Made by a program: the position numbers and the translations under genes. From Prunella strophiata (lineage: Eukaryota; Chordata; Aves; Passeriformes; Prunellidae), in NCBI GenBank assembly GCA_036583965.1, contig JAZBQD010000015.1:66556330-66620329 (forward strand): DNA of 64,000 bases, given 5' to 3'. Positions 1-12,975 of this stretch are shown here, piece after piece. The notes below the pieces were generated by a model. It was not told the origin of the DNA, made no database searches, and saw only the letters and a program-made list of their open reading frames with translations. Within the stretch, counting starts at the first letter, position 1; every line of letters starts with the position of its first letter.

Positions 1-3000
1 CTCTTTGAGAGGGTGAGAGCACCTCTCTGGGTAACACTAAGCTCTCTTGGTCTTGGAGCTTGTACATGTGGGATTAGATTAGTTCATAGTAAAAATGTAC
101 GGGTGGTGTCGGCTGTCATGACTGCAAAAGGGCAGGTGATGCATGTATGCTGAATTTGTTGAAAATAGAGCTTCTTCTGGATGGAGCTCTGAGCTGAGTT
201 CAGAATGAAGCCTGGCTGGAAGAGCTGTCAATGAGCTTACTTGGGAGAAGGCAGGAGGGTAATGTTTTTAATCTGTTTTCATGATAAAGACATTGCTAAA
301 TGAAGGTAAAAAGATGGTTTGATGTAGAAAGCATAAACTTCTTGCTGCTGCCAAGTCTCCAAACTACCATATTTGGAAATGTACATTTAATCAAGTAATT
401 GTTGGGGTTTTTATATTTGCTAATAAAGAAATTTCGTCAAGAATGTCCTTTTTTTGACCTCTCTTTTGAAAGTCCTATCAGCTGGTTTGATGCAGAATCT
501 ATTTTACTATAATTCTCTGTGTTGCCATTTCTTGGAAGCTATCTTTGTAGGAGGAAAGACTGTTCTCTGGTGATATAACATGTGATGGCTGTAGAGGTGA
601 GAGGATGTGGTCTGCTAGCAGTGATTTCTATAGCATACTCAGTGGTATTTTGAGGGAAAAATAGAATAGGTCAGAGATCCTTGCCTTTCTTTTTTAATAT
701 AAAGTTATTTCACAAATACTCTGTTTGTGAATATACTGTTCATTCAAAAACACGTCGGGAAATGTTATAACTGAAATAATGATTCCTTTATTCCTTTCCT
801 CAGTTAAATAATAACCCTTAGACTGAGGAAACCCCTATAGGGAGCAGGGTAATGGGGCTTACCAGATAGATCTGACACCAGGAATAATAATCACTTTGTG
901 AATGGACCCAATGGATTAAAGAAGAAATGATAGAAGCCCTTTCCTATCAAAACCACAGTATGTCTGGATAGGAAGGTATTCCTCCTGCTCTGTAGAGTGG
1001 CCTGGCTAGTTGGAACTGGAAAAGAAGGATCATAATGGTTTGAGTTTCATAGCTCTTCAAGATGCTGATGGTGAGGCTGATTTGGTAGCCTAATAGTTGG
1101 GGCCTTCAGTTGGAAGAACAAAAATGAGTGCCTGATGTTTAAAAGCTTGAGAGATTTCTTTGTTTAAATGTTATAGCTCAAAGTCTGTGGAGCTTATTGA
1201 CTCTTCCTGGTCTGATAATGAACTGTACTGACTATTTCTTGTATTAAAGGAATATAGGTAAGGCTAATTCTACAGAATGCACTGAGGAAAACAGATTAAC
1301 CCCAGACAATCTTCAGATTTCCTGTTATTGAGTCTTAGGTCTGTAAACTAGATCACATTTTTGTTAAACTACTGCTGATACTTTCTGTGTATTTTCAAAA
1401 AATTGGTTTGTAGCTGTCTCCTCCCAGTCCATGCTGAAGATCACTTGCTTTCCTCTGCACTGAAAGAGCAGAGTGCTCAGGCAAGTGCAGAGCAATTCAC
1501 AGTGTGTTGCCAAAGTACCTGTACAGTTTACAGCTTTTGCTGCACAAAGGAAATCTTCAGTACCAACCTGACACAACCTTCATATTCTGGTCAAAGAAGG
1601 TTTTCAGGTGTCATAGGAAGAGAACTGAAACTCTGTAAAGGCTGGGAGAAATGGTCTGAAAACTAAGGCTCAGATTCTGACCTAAATGGTAATTTGTCTT
1701 GCAGAGTGAATTTGCCTCATGTTAGTTAATTCAGAGTCCTGCTGCATGTCTGGAATGTGGAGTTCAGTGTAGATGAATAATAAATGAATGTAAGAATGTT
1801 AAATTCAGAAGTCAATTTTAACAGCATCACATGCATTAGTGACAGCAGAAAAAAAAAAAAAAAGCATGTGAGTTTATATTCTGCAAAGCTGTGACAGTTA
1901 TTTTATGTGAATCCTCAGCACTTGTTAATGTTTAACTTCGATGGTGCTCTTAGATGTTCTTGCATACTATACTCCCTAATTTTGACGTTCTGGGCTGAGT
2001 TAAAAGGAGTTTGACATGGGGTTTTTCTAACTCTAATATTCTAAGATATAGGTGATGTAAATGTGTGATAGCTTTAAATTAACTAGTCTGAATATAGCTA
2101 ACAATTTAGCTATAAGGTTATAAGAGTACTTGACATGTCTGAATAAATGGATTTGTGGATTACTTTTGTGAAACTTAGTAGGGTTGTTATTCTTGTGCTC
2201 TCTGCCTAACCTGAGTTATCAAATGGAACACTCAAGAATCTGGTTAAATGTCTAAGACTTAGGGATAATAACATTATGTAGCTTAAATTTTGTAAGGAGA
2301 GATCTCTTCATGCCTGTAGCCTCTCCATTCCCCCAGCCCCAACATCTGGTTGATATTCCTAGAACTTTCCCTGTTGTTTCTTAAAGCAAGGAAGACTAAA
2401 GTAGGGAGCTTTTCTTTTGTGATTGCATCCTTGGTTAGTCCTTCATCACGAATAATTCTTGGCCATTTGTATAATGGCCACTTTCTAAAAGTGACTATTT
2501 ATAAGCTGTGTATATAGAGTACACAAACACTATGGAAAAGCCTTTTTGAAATGAGCAAAGAGCACTTTGTGGTTGGGTCTGTGGCAGCTGTGTAGGAGTA
2601 CCTCTCCAAGGCACTGTTTGGCTCTGGAAAGTGGTTGGTTCAGTGATGTTTCATGCAATGTAGATTACAAAGACAAAGAAGACATTAAAGACAGGAGAGG
2701 AACTGTCTTCCAGGTTGGGAACTACTTTTATGCTGTTCTTGTAACTTTGTGAGCAGTCCTAGAGCCTTTTGGCTGCAGCAGACACATCACTGTTACCCTC
2801 AGACCAGACTTGGTATGTGGATGGGATTTACGAATCGATTGTTCACTGCTTTTTACGAAGTTGCCTCTTTGCTGTGATTTAGACCTCCTACTTTTAAGAA
2901 AAACTGGAGAAACCAGTTTTGATTCTTTCTGAGCTTCATGCGTCTTTATTTATGCTAACCAGCCACACTTGAAACAATCAAATGTATCATATGACTTGCA

Positions 3001-4403
3001 TTTTGTATCAAGTACTATTGAAAGAATGATGGTGTAATAAATGAGTGAATTGCACCAAAGACAATAGATACTTCCTCTTTACTGATATTTAGAATTTGTG
3101 GCCTTGTATATAATAGTTTTATCAGTAATTTAAATGGAACACCTTTGTACCCAAGATGGTCCTCTTGTAAGAGAGAAAGTTTGCATATTCAATAGACACC
3201 TAGGACTTCTTTATGTAAATTCACAACACCTCTGTGGAAAGTGGAAATAAAAAAATTATAAGTGGTGACATATATAAATCTCAGATCATCAATAGTTTTA
3301 TTCTAATATTATGAAAATCAGGATGAAGTGATCACATGATAATATAAAACATTAAAATAAAATTGTATCGCTCATTTTTATACTGGAGCAGCATACTTTG
3401 CTTGGAGATTTTCTATGTAGAGCAAACTTTGAGTTCAGCAGTACAAGGGACAAGAAATCTGTGATGTTGCTGAACAAAACTTATAAAAATGCCTCAAGAG
3501 ATACTAATGAACAAAGCAGTGAATACCAGAGACTACTAAAAAGTGATCTTGGTGACAGCCTCTGTGGACCATGAATGATAATATCAAAAGCTTCTGTCTA
3601 GACTTTTTTCCTTTTTATTCTGTTCTGTGAATGTTTTTCAAGGACATGACTGTCAAATTTTCAGATATTGTTTGTAATGAGAGGTTTTGGATCCCATTTA
3701 AATGTAATTCTATTTACTAACTGAGCAAATGAGTTTCTTGTTTCTTGGGCCTGATGGCTATATGTTTCTGCTGTTAGTATGTATTCTGTTTAATGATGTT
3801 TGGAAGATAGAGGCGGTTGTAACTCTGAGACCTTACTCTCATTATTCCATGGAACAGATGACCTGTGTGACTTGAGGTACTGTGAGGACTTAAAAAGCAC
3901 AATTGCCTGTTCCAAACACTTTTAAAGGCTGCAGGAGGACTTTTCCATGAGATAAGCACAGCAGGGAGCAATAGGATGGCATCAACTCCAGGCCTGGCAG
4001 AGGCCAGATCCAGTTAGCACATTCTGCATAATGCATCCAAAGAAAAGTTCCCACTGTGGCACCTTGTAAAGAAGCAACTGCCTGTAGTCATGTCACAGGT
4101 CCAAAGAATGATCACATCAAGTTATGGGACAGATCTGCAACCACAGAATACTGTGTCTCTGCCCTGACCCTTTCCTGCAAATATGTCTCTGTGGGTACCT
4201 GGAACTTGGACTGTAAGTTAAGTCACTCTGACGGAAACCTGAGATAACACCTGGACAATAATACAACCTTTATCTTATCTCAGATCTAGGACAGGTGAAT
4301 AAACCTGGGGGACAAGTATGTATCACTTATAATGGACACAAAGTGGAATTTACGGGCCACAAGGAAAGTCAGTTCAGCAGCTGCACAAAAATCAGCTCCT
4401 ACT
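1..4403. other. AT-rich unique non-coding DNA
   Basis: No gene or recognisable transposon was seen here. The open frames are all under 90 codons and show no protein-like pattern. A 15-bp A tract lies at 1849-1863. The part from about 3960 to 4403 is less AT-rich and could belong to an old repeat preceding the LTR that starts at 4404, but I could not match it to a family. Confidence 0.7.
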
Positions 4404-4743
4404 TGGTAAAAGGTAATTTCAGCAGTGGGAGGCTGTGACCACCAACTCACAGCCCACTGACCCAAGAAATTCACTAAGTCAAAAGAAAAGAAACACTGAG
4501 CATGTGGACTAATTAGCATGAGAAGCAAGGAAATCATTTAACCAATAGAATAAGATAACTGTGTAGACAATGATCAATAATTCCTTTGTTTGCAAAAATG
4601 TGTAAATAGATAAGTTTGGAACAGACTTGGGACCTCAGCACCACCGAGAACACCATGATGAAAAAGGGTGAGTGGAATGCTGCTGGATCCACCGGTGGTG
4701 ACCATCTTCTATTTGATCTCTCTCTCTCTCTGCCCTTCCCCCT

Positions 4744-4802
<59 letters not shown>

Positions 4803-4892
4803 ATCTATCTCTCTCACATTTAAATAAATCTGTATTACTGACTTTGGTATATGGTGTTGTTTGCACCTTAATTTGGGCAGAGACATCTCTCA
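4404..4892 (+). mobile_element. Solo LTR of an endogenous retrovirus, with TSD
   Basis: The 489-bp element starts TGGTAAAAGG and ends ATCTCTCA. It is flanked by the same 5 bases, CTACT, at 4399-4403 and 4893-4897, as expected for a target-site duplication. A canonical AATAAA lies at 4823-4828. It is followed by a U5-like stretch (gttgtttgcacc and gggcagagacatctctca) that I recognise from bird LTRs. An AT-rich TATA-like stretch near 4600 would place the transcript start about 200 bp before the AATAAA. A TATC microsatellite at 4745-4802 sits inside the predicted R region. No retroviral coding sequence lies next to it, so it is a solo LTR. The 5' boundary rests on the duplication and could be wrong, because the sequence just upstream is also not AT-rich background. 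Confidence 0.65.
4745..4802. repeat. (TATC)n microsatellite
   Basis: About 14 uninterrupted tetranucleotide units (TATC/ATCT), preceded by a CT-rich run (4717-4742) and followed by a degenerate taatctatctctctc. It lies inside the LTR at 4404-4892, so it probably grew from a pyrimidine-rich part of that LTR. The unbroken array suggests length polymorphism. Confidence 0.95.
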
Positions 4893-4897
4893 CTACT

Positions 4898-7242
4898 TAA
4901 ATAATAGCAAGTGCTGAAAGAAAACAAATATTTTGGAGTCTGAAAATATGCATTATTTAACTGGGATTGTGCTTTTGTCCTTTGGACTTGAATTCAACAT
5001 ATATTTCTAAAGATGAGTTGGACAATCCTACCTATTTAATAACGTGGGCTTCTTCTTTTCCCAAATAGGGATGGTGAGAAAAAAAATAGTAATGAAAAAA
5101 AATATAAATTTGCAGCTACAATCCCCATCAAGCATGAAGTAGAAATCATGTGTGATATGTTATTATTCAACAACTAAAAAAATACAATATGTCATCTTGT
5201 TTTGAGAGAGACACATTAGTAGTCTGCAAAGTGAGATGTGTGCAAGATGGGGTTTGGGAGGAAATACTGGAGCCTCCATTTATGTATACTTTTTAGATTA
5301 AGAAAAACCTCAAAAATACAGGCTTGACAGTGGTGCTCTCACTTGGTCCACTTGTCAGATGACCACATTAAGATCACAAGGTCTACTCAGGGAAGAGTGG
5401 ATGCTCCAAAATGTATCAAGGTTGACAATGGCACCTTCATTTGTTAATTTCCTTGAAATATTTTGTGATGTATTACAGTTTACATGTGTCTGGTTAAGTG
5501 AATTTAAATGTTATATTATCTACTTTTACCTAAACTAACCCTCACAAAATAGACAAGTATCTTAAAAAGGTCCCTGCAAAGGAACTTGTTGGTCAAATGT
5601 AAGGTTAATAATGTAAGAACAAGTGAACAAGAAGGAAATGACAGAGCTGACACTTCTAGTTATAGTAGAAGCTGTCAGCTGCATTATGAGGTGAAAGCAA
5701 TGATGTCCTTACCAGATCTGACAAGAACTTGGAAAAAAGAATATTCATGATAGAAATAAACTGAACTTTGAACCAGACTTTTGAATTGCTGTATCACAAA
5801 GTGTTGAACTAAATTGGCAAAAATAATGGACCATATTCAATCACATACCTCTCCCTAAAAAAAATTGAAAAAATTAGTTTTATTTTTAGGGGAAACCATA
5901 AAGGGTTTTAATGCTGTTAATAAGTAAAATTATAATTAAATTATTGGTTATTTAATCCTTATTTTAATTTACTTTTTTGTTTGTTTTAAAATGTGCATAA
6001 TGTATTAAAAGAGTAGTACATATGCATAATTTTTCAAGAAAAAACCATGCATGTGTTGGGAGTGAATGCTCAACTTTATTTTACTTTATGCTCAGTAGGC
6101 ATATATGAAAAAAATAATTGGAAACTGTTGAACTTAGGGAATAGACACTTAAAGAGTAAATAGAGATTAGATCATTTACCTTCATTTGTTTAGTGTCCTA
6201 GGGCACTCTAGACTGTTGGTGTTGTGGGGGAATGGAAATTTTCCTGTGGTTTACCACAGTTTGCTTCACATGGGGTGTCTCAGAGGTGAATCAGTTGTGT
6301 CATGTACAGAATGCAGCATCCTGTGATGCTGCTGTTACTCTGAGACATGTGTTGGGCAGTGTCTGAGTAATGAATTCAGCTAAAGAGTCTATGTATTAAC
6401 TGCTGGCATTTTGTTGAGTTCATTAGCATCCTTTTTTAGGTTTTAGCTTTTTAAAGTGAGTGGCTTTGACTGGAGTGATTAGCACTAACCTTGGTGCTGG
6501 TGGGAAGGTTAAAATGACATAAAATTTTTTGGAACACAAACTTTGTCATGGTCGTCATTATATGAAATACTGCTGTATAAGTCAGCCAAGGACACCTTGA
6601 TTAGTCTGTAACATCCTTTGATTACCATTTTCTTTTTCCCCCAATGACATATATTTATTGATACAAGCTACATAATGAAGATTTATTTCTTCTACAGAAC
6701 TATATACGTGTTCTTGTATTTCTGATTATATAGCAATTTTTGAAATAATGGTAAAAGACTAATGACCTGAGGAAAGATCTGTGGAGATGCAAAACTTTGC
6801 CAACTCTGACTGTATAACACGGTGCTTTTTATGTTGGTTCTACATGGATGAATGCATAATCATGTATTTAATGTGAATATTGGACATTACTCTGTGATAA
6901 TGAATTAGGACATTATTTTGCACAAGAATTTCACAGGGGAAGTGCAATCAATGACACTTCATGTTCGTTTCAGCTAATGTCATTATTTTTATAGTCTCAT
7001 TTCAGTCTTTTCTTTCACTTCAAAAGTCTAGTGCTATTATTTTTTGTGTGTGAAGCAACTCTAAATCCCCATTTATTAATGATATAACTTTTTATACATC
7101 CCTACTAATTCTAGAATTTAAACTATGGATGTACAAGTTAGGGCCTGAGATAGAAGTTTCTTTATGCAATTATAATTTTGCACAATGAAATGCCTTTGCC
7201 ATGAGTATGACAAGAGGAGAAGATACTGTATTAAGTGATTTT

Positions 7243-7244
<2 letters not shown>
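4898..7244. other. AT-rich unique non-coding DNA
   Basis: No gene, LTR or CR1 fragment was recognised. There are short A- and T-rich runs only. The open frames are shorter than 60 codons. Confidence 0.7.
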
Positions 7245-7279
<35 letters not shown>

Positions 7280-7874
7280 TAAATGCTTTTTCTAGTAGTT
7301 TTTAGTCATACTTGGTATGTTCTATTCAAAGGAAGAGGCAACTTAGGCATAGCTCAAATCCTTAGACAACCAATTAATTACTTGGAGTTTCATCTTTCTG
7401 TGGTCTTCCTGTGCATTTTCCATCTGATTCACTGTGAAGGCAGTCCCTTTCCACTCTGGTTAGTTATAAACCTGGGATATCTCTCCCTATATCCTCTTAA
7501 TCTGCACCTGTGCACCATTTTTCTATGCTCAAGCAATTACTTTGCCTTGCAAAGCAAACTGTAAGGGTCAAACAGACCAAGCCTCTCCTCTGCATCCACC
7601 ACCTGCTGCACTGATGAAAATGTGCTGGTGGTGCTAAGCACCAGACAGCACCTTTTAGAATGGGCTGTTTCCACCATGCAGGTGACCTGTCCAGAGCTGC
7701 TCTCCAGTGATAGAGGCTGGATTGTGTGTGTGTCTAGAAAATATTGCATTTCTGGACCTGCTCAGCTTGTCCTAGAAAGAATTCATGTATTCTTTTCAGA
7801 GAGCAGGAGGAGATCAGAGGACTAATTGTTACTTCAGTTTGCTCACATATTGTGTTGGTAACTGGTGGGCCACC
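7245..7874 (-). mobile_element. Possible poly(A)-tailed retrocopy, minus strand
   Basis: A 32-bp T tract (7245-7276) on the plus strand would be the A tail of a minus-strand insert. The 9-bp word AGTGATTTT occurs at 7234-7242, two bases before the T tract, and again at 7875-7883, as a target-site duplication would. Between them the minus strand carries a 69-codon frame (7537-7749) ending ...SLLCKAK, followed by about 260 bp that could be a 3' UTR. I see no AATAAA just before the tail, and I do not recognise the protein. Retrocopies with A tails are rare in birds because CR1 does not prime on poly(A), so this remains a hypothesis. The alternative is a chance T tract beside unrelated DNA. Confidence 0.3.
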
Positions 7875-7883
7875 AGTGATTTT

Positions 7884-10800
7884 GTTTTCTAGAAAATGTA
7901 CTGCCAAAATATTCACAAAGGTCTACTGGGGAGTGGAAGGAGAGCAGGAATGAATCTGAGGAAATAGTTCAACAGAAACCTGGAAGGTTATTTAGTTGCC
8001 ACTCAATATTAGGAAGTTTTTCTACCTTCTTGTTTTAAAACCCACAGCTTCCAGGTTTTTAAAAATAGTTGTGTACTTTTCAAAGCTCTAGTGTAGTTTA
8101 ATTTTTTCCCCCTGTTTTTATGGAAGACATTGGATCCATTCTTTATTTAGAGACTCATTTGGACTTAAAATGACTAGTTTTATTAAGAAGCATCAGCTCT
8201 GCTTACATGTGAGGTAAATTTCCAACAACTCTTTTACACTTGTATGTTTTCTTCTCTTTTGCTTCAGTTGCAGAACTCCCCCTGCTTTAAATTTTATTTC
8301 AGTTCTGAGATGGGTTCTTCCTACTTTAGTTGTGTTAAATATTTATATCAAACTCAAATAAAGAGGAATAGTGGAAGAAATAGAGTTGGGATGAAGTTAT
8401 TGTTATCCAACAGTACCCCGGAGATACAATGAATAAGTCAGGTGTTTAATATGAAAGAGTGATCAGTTTAATTTCTGCATTCTTCACATCTGTGTAATCA
8501 TGCAATTTATCAGTAGTTAGCACAAAATGTCACTGGTGACGATGTTATAAACAGATTTTAATTTACAGATAAATGTTACAATACAGAATATTGAGGAAAG
8601 AAATTGAACTCCTTTTTCCATCTGCTTATGTGAATTCCCACACATATGTCAGGAGTGCAGCAGCATGTACATAAATTATGAGTAAAATGTGTTTATTATT
8701 TAAGTACCAGATAGTGCTCAGCTTTTAAGAGAGCGCATCTGGTCCTCCTTTTCAGTTTGATATTCAGTTTTTAAATGAATGGAGACTTAACTTTGGGGTT
8801 CAAAGTAAAACAAATCTAGGGTCTGTCCTGTATTTCTTTTTAATCTTTTGAGCCCTTATTTTTGTTCAGAATAAAACACCAGTGAACTATAATACCAAGT
8901 CCTTCACTCTTGCATTCTCTCAGCCTTAATTTCTCCCATTCTCTCTTGTGTTCTTAGTAACTGTGTGTGGAGGGTTTTAAGTTTTTCAAGCTGAAGCAGT
9001 GGAATAAGTGCAGATTATTATTCTTTCCTCAGGCTCCACTTTGCTCTTGTGATTCTTCAACTGAAATAATATGAACTCTTAAAAGAGACCAGCACTGCTA
9101 CCTTGTGACAAGAATAAAGTCTGGTTTCCTACAGATTTTGGCCTTATGAAACATGGCTTTGACAGCAATGGGAAAATAACATAAAAATGAGCAGGAAACC
9201 ATCTTGACACAGATTTTTGGGGTTCTGGTTTTAGTAAGTCCCATCTTCCGCTGCATTTCTGTCTTGCCTAGTCAAACAGGAGGAGGTTCTTTCTCAAGAT
9301 TAATATTCTGAAGTTTGCAATGATTTCTGCTCCCTGAAACTCCCCTCAGTAGTCAAGATTCCACGATGCTTCTCAATACGGTTCTTTATTAAGATTTTTC
9401 TGAAGAACAAGTTAAATATTACATATAAATAAGGAATTCTTGAATTGGACAAAAAAAAAAAATCTGATTTTGTGGATAGCTGTGGACAACTCCGTGTATC
9501 AAGATTTTCAACTGATCCTTGATTAGATGTGAAGAAGAAAATCTGCTGCAAACTACATGCCAAATTTCTGCTTCTAGGACTGTTCCTCCTGCCCTGATGA
9601 CAGAGTTTGAGCATTGTTATAACTGAGTGACTGTAAGCAATGTCTTTGCCATAGTTTTTTTCTTTTTCCTTGGCATACGGAAAAAAAGTCTCCATTTTTG
9701 CATTTTTAGGTTGGTTTTTTTTAATGTTTTAACATATCTAAGTGTAGACTGTGAGTAATCTAGACCAAGTCCTTTGAAAATGGCCTTGCAGAGTGGTGAG
9801 AGTGTATTTCTGGACTGCCATGGTTCATGAATTTTATGTGGCTGATGAATTACACAGTAGAGAACCACCTCATACTTTGCATTTCCTGCGGTGGATAGAG
9901 AAACTTCCTGAGCTCTCTGTGGTAGAGAGGGACAAATAATTTATTGGCTTTTCTCACTTCTGCGTTTTGTAGGCAAAAGACCAAAAATACTTCTTGCTGT
10001 ATGACAGGAAACCCAGACTTTTTCCTAAGTCTATGTTATTCAACCATCTGGGAAATGATGTTTGTTCTACCACAGAAAAAAGAAATGCTATTTAATTTCA
10101 ATGGGGTTGAGCAAACTTGAAAGTCAGGTTGTCATGTATAAATGTAATTATGAGTATCTCTCCTGTAGTGCAAGCTAGGTTTTAAGTGCTGTGACTGGGA
10201 AGTATCCTTGTCCTTCATGCCTTCCCAAGGATCTTATCCTAGTTTAAATTATGGAATACTGTAGATTTACTAGCCTTGGCCACAGCCAAGAGTATGTGAC
10301 AGCAGGATGTTCTTGGGACATCTGGGTGCCTGCGGTGCTGCCCCTGCATCCATTGCTCCCATGCTCCTCTCTCAGAGGACTCTGCTCAGGCTCAGGGGGT
10401 CATCTCCAGGTCCTCTTCCCACATCCCATGGGACAGACAGCTCCCTGTGAAACTGGGTTCCTCTCCTGCTGCCCCTGTGCCCTCTGCATCTTCCTGTTTA
10501 AACTGCTCTTTGCCCCCACTGGTCTTCCAACACACCTCGGAACACCTGGCTTTCACTTTAGTCTTCCCACTTCTGCAAGGATGAGAAACTTGCAGGTTAG
10601 TGAAATTCTAACACAAAAGTGTTCGGATAGACTTGGTGGGAATGAGTTTTAAAGGATGTTTTGGTAGTAAACTGAATAATAAGGATATTTTCACAGTAGT
10701 TAAATTTCTTTGTGGTTAGTGATCCCAGTTTGGTTACAGGTATCTGAGCAGGTGCACAGAAATGAGCTTGGAACTGGGCTTGACTGGTTTTGTCTCTATT

Positions 10801-12860
10801 TTGGAAGGGATATGCAAATAAACCAGTGCTCTTAAGCTGTTTGAAGCAACAGTGAAGATAGAATAGAAAAAAAGTAGAACATATACCTGATTGTCCATGT
10901 ACACTTTAGCTTCTGATATATGTGAAAAGCATAGTTTCCTAAAAAGTGATTTTCTTTACAATGGTATATTTTTGCAGTCTGGGTTAGATGGAGCATTTCT
11001 ATACCTGTACAGTTTATATCTCTATCTGTTTATATAGTATTCCCTCAAGACCAAGTAGTCCAAGGATAAGTTTGGGGCCTCATAGCAATGACAGGAAAGA
11101 TAAAACACAGCACAGTATTTTCAGGCTTAGCAGAAACTGGGGAGAGCTCAGAACAGTAGGTATTGCCAGCAGCCCTGCTTGACTGGGTAGCTAGGAATGA
11201 TGGACAGATTTATCACAGGTGAGTTCATAAAGGTCTCTATGATTCCAACAGCAGTGTAAATATATTGGATGTAGATGCTGTATTTCAGAGGCATAAAGTC
11301 AAAGAAAGGCTATATACCCAGAAGGGATTAGAGAGTCATAATGTCATATGTCCAGTGTGACTGTCATTTGCAAACAAACTAGGGATGTGTCTTACTGGGC
11401 TTAGACTGAGCAAAACACTACTGCAGAAAACATGTGAACCACAGCTGATCACATTATCAGTTTCAGTGGTCATTAGAGCTGAAGGAAAAACAGAAACTGC
11501 CAGGTGTATATTTGGAGAAGTGATGTGCAAATTTAATTCCATTAATTTGAGATGAAGTGACTAGGAACTTTTAGGGTAGTGTCTTAGGGAAAAATCTTTC
11601 TCAGGCACTTGTTTTTTGGATTACTTGAGAATATAAGCTGTACTCTTAAAGCAACAGAAAACATGCTTTTTAAACTCTGAATTGCAGCGCCACTATTTAT
11701 TTTAGAATATCAGATTTTACTGGCTAGTATTTTTACTATCCAAGAGCGGATGCTGATGTGTAGAAGTCTAATTACTAGCCATTACAAAGATATGAGTTAT
11801 TTGAACCAGTCAATTACAAGGAAATAAGATTTTTCCATGCCAAGAGCCCTGAAAAAAACCATACCACAGGAGCATATGTACTGAGTCAAACCAAATCATT
11901 GTGCATTCCTACCTCATCTCTGATAAATAGCTGGGAGGAATAAACAAGCTAAGAATAAAATAACAGGACAAGTGTCTACAATATGCATTCCTGATTCTTG
12001 TCCAATTTTTATTGGTCGTTTCCAAGGCATTTCAGAGCCACCTGTGATTTCTCCAGTTAGGTCACCCTTAATGGATTGGATTTTTAAGATTATGTCCATT
12101 CCCTTCTTAAACTTGTGTAAATTTTTAATATAATTATATCCTTGTCAAAGGAATTCTATGATATTTCTTGAATTTAGGAAGTAGCTGAATAGGGCTGTGA
12201 AGATGGATTCTTACTGGAGGTGTCCATTTTACTGAAAGCTTGAAAACCACACAAGTTCAATGGAAAAACGTTTACTTTGTCTTCTGCATGGTGTTGACAT
12301 ACATTTTATGTCCAACATTTTGCCTACATGACACATTTAAGCATATTAATTTACAACTCTGACTTAAATAGAGTGGAAAATGAGTGAGAGTGTAAAAATA
12401 AAAAAAAAAATACATAGGATATACTGACTGATTATGCTGAAATTTGGGGTATGTCACCCTGTTCAAATCAGTATGATGGCTGTGACTGTCAGGAATCCAC
12501 CTTTGAACTGGTGTGTTGTGACTTGTGAGCCAGCAGATTTGAGGAGTTTGTGGGAGCTGTGACAGTGAGTTGGTGCCATGGACAGGAGGCTGAAAGGGAC
12601 TGAACCTCCCCTTAGACTTTTTTTTATCTGGGATGGGCTCAGCTTTCTCCCTCCCTGAATGGGAGATAGGATGGATCTGGAATATGCAAGAATAGGACAT
12701 GCTAAGCCTTGAACCCTTTCACTTTGTGGGCAATACTTGCCTCATCCTTGTTTTCCTAAGCGAAGTGTGTCTTATGTGTCATGCTGATGCAGACTGAAAG
12801 AATAAAAATATTTATGACTCTTCATGAAAATGTTTAGATAAAGTTCAAAATGAGAGAGAC
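7884..12860. other. Unique non-coding DNA with a GC-richer patch
   Basis: No gene or known repeat family was recognised. The patch at 10300-10560 is clearly less AT-rich than its surroundings and carries a 133-codon plus-strand frame (10251-10652). That frame is rich in Cys, Leu and Pro, which fits a chance frame in C/T-rich DNA better than a protein. Around 12270-12720 there is another less AT-rich stretch with no match I can name. Confidence 0.6.
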
Positions 12861-12877
12861 AAATTTCTACAAAATCT

Positions 12878-12975
12878 ATCTGTCACTTTACAAAAACATT
12901 CACAAGTTCTGGGTGACTTTTTATAAAAAAACATTCACAAAATTTGGTTGTCTCTTTACGGAAATTTTCAGATTG
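12878..12975. repeat. Diverged short tandem array, period about 35-40 bp
   Basis: Three imperfect copies follow one another. Each has a g-t/a-c-t/c-t-t-t-a core and, in the first two, the word aaacattcacaa. The cores are at about 12881, 12913 and 12949. The array is old and degenerate. I could not tie it to a named minisatellite. Confidence 0.5.
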
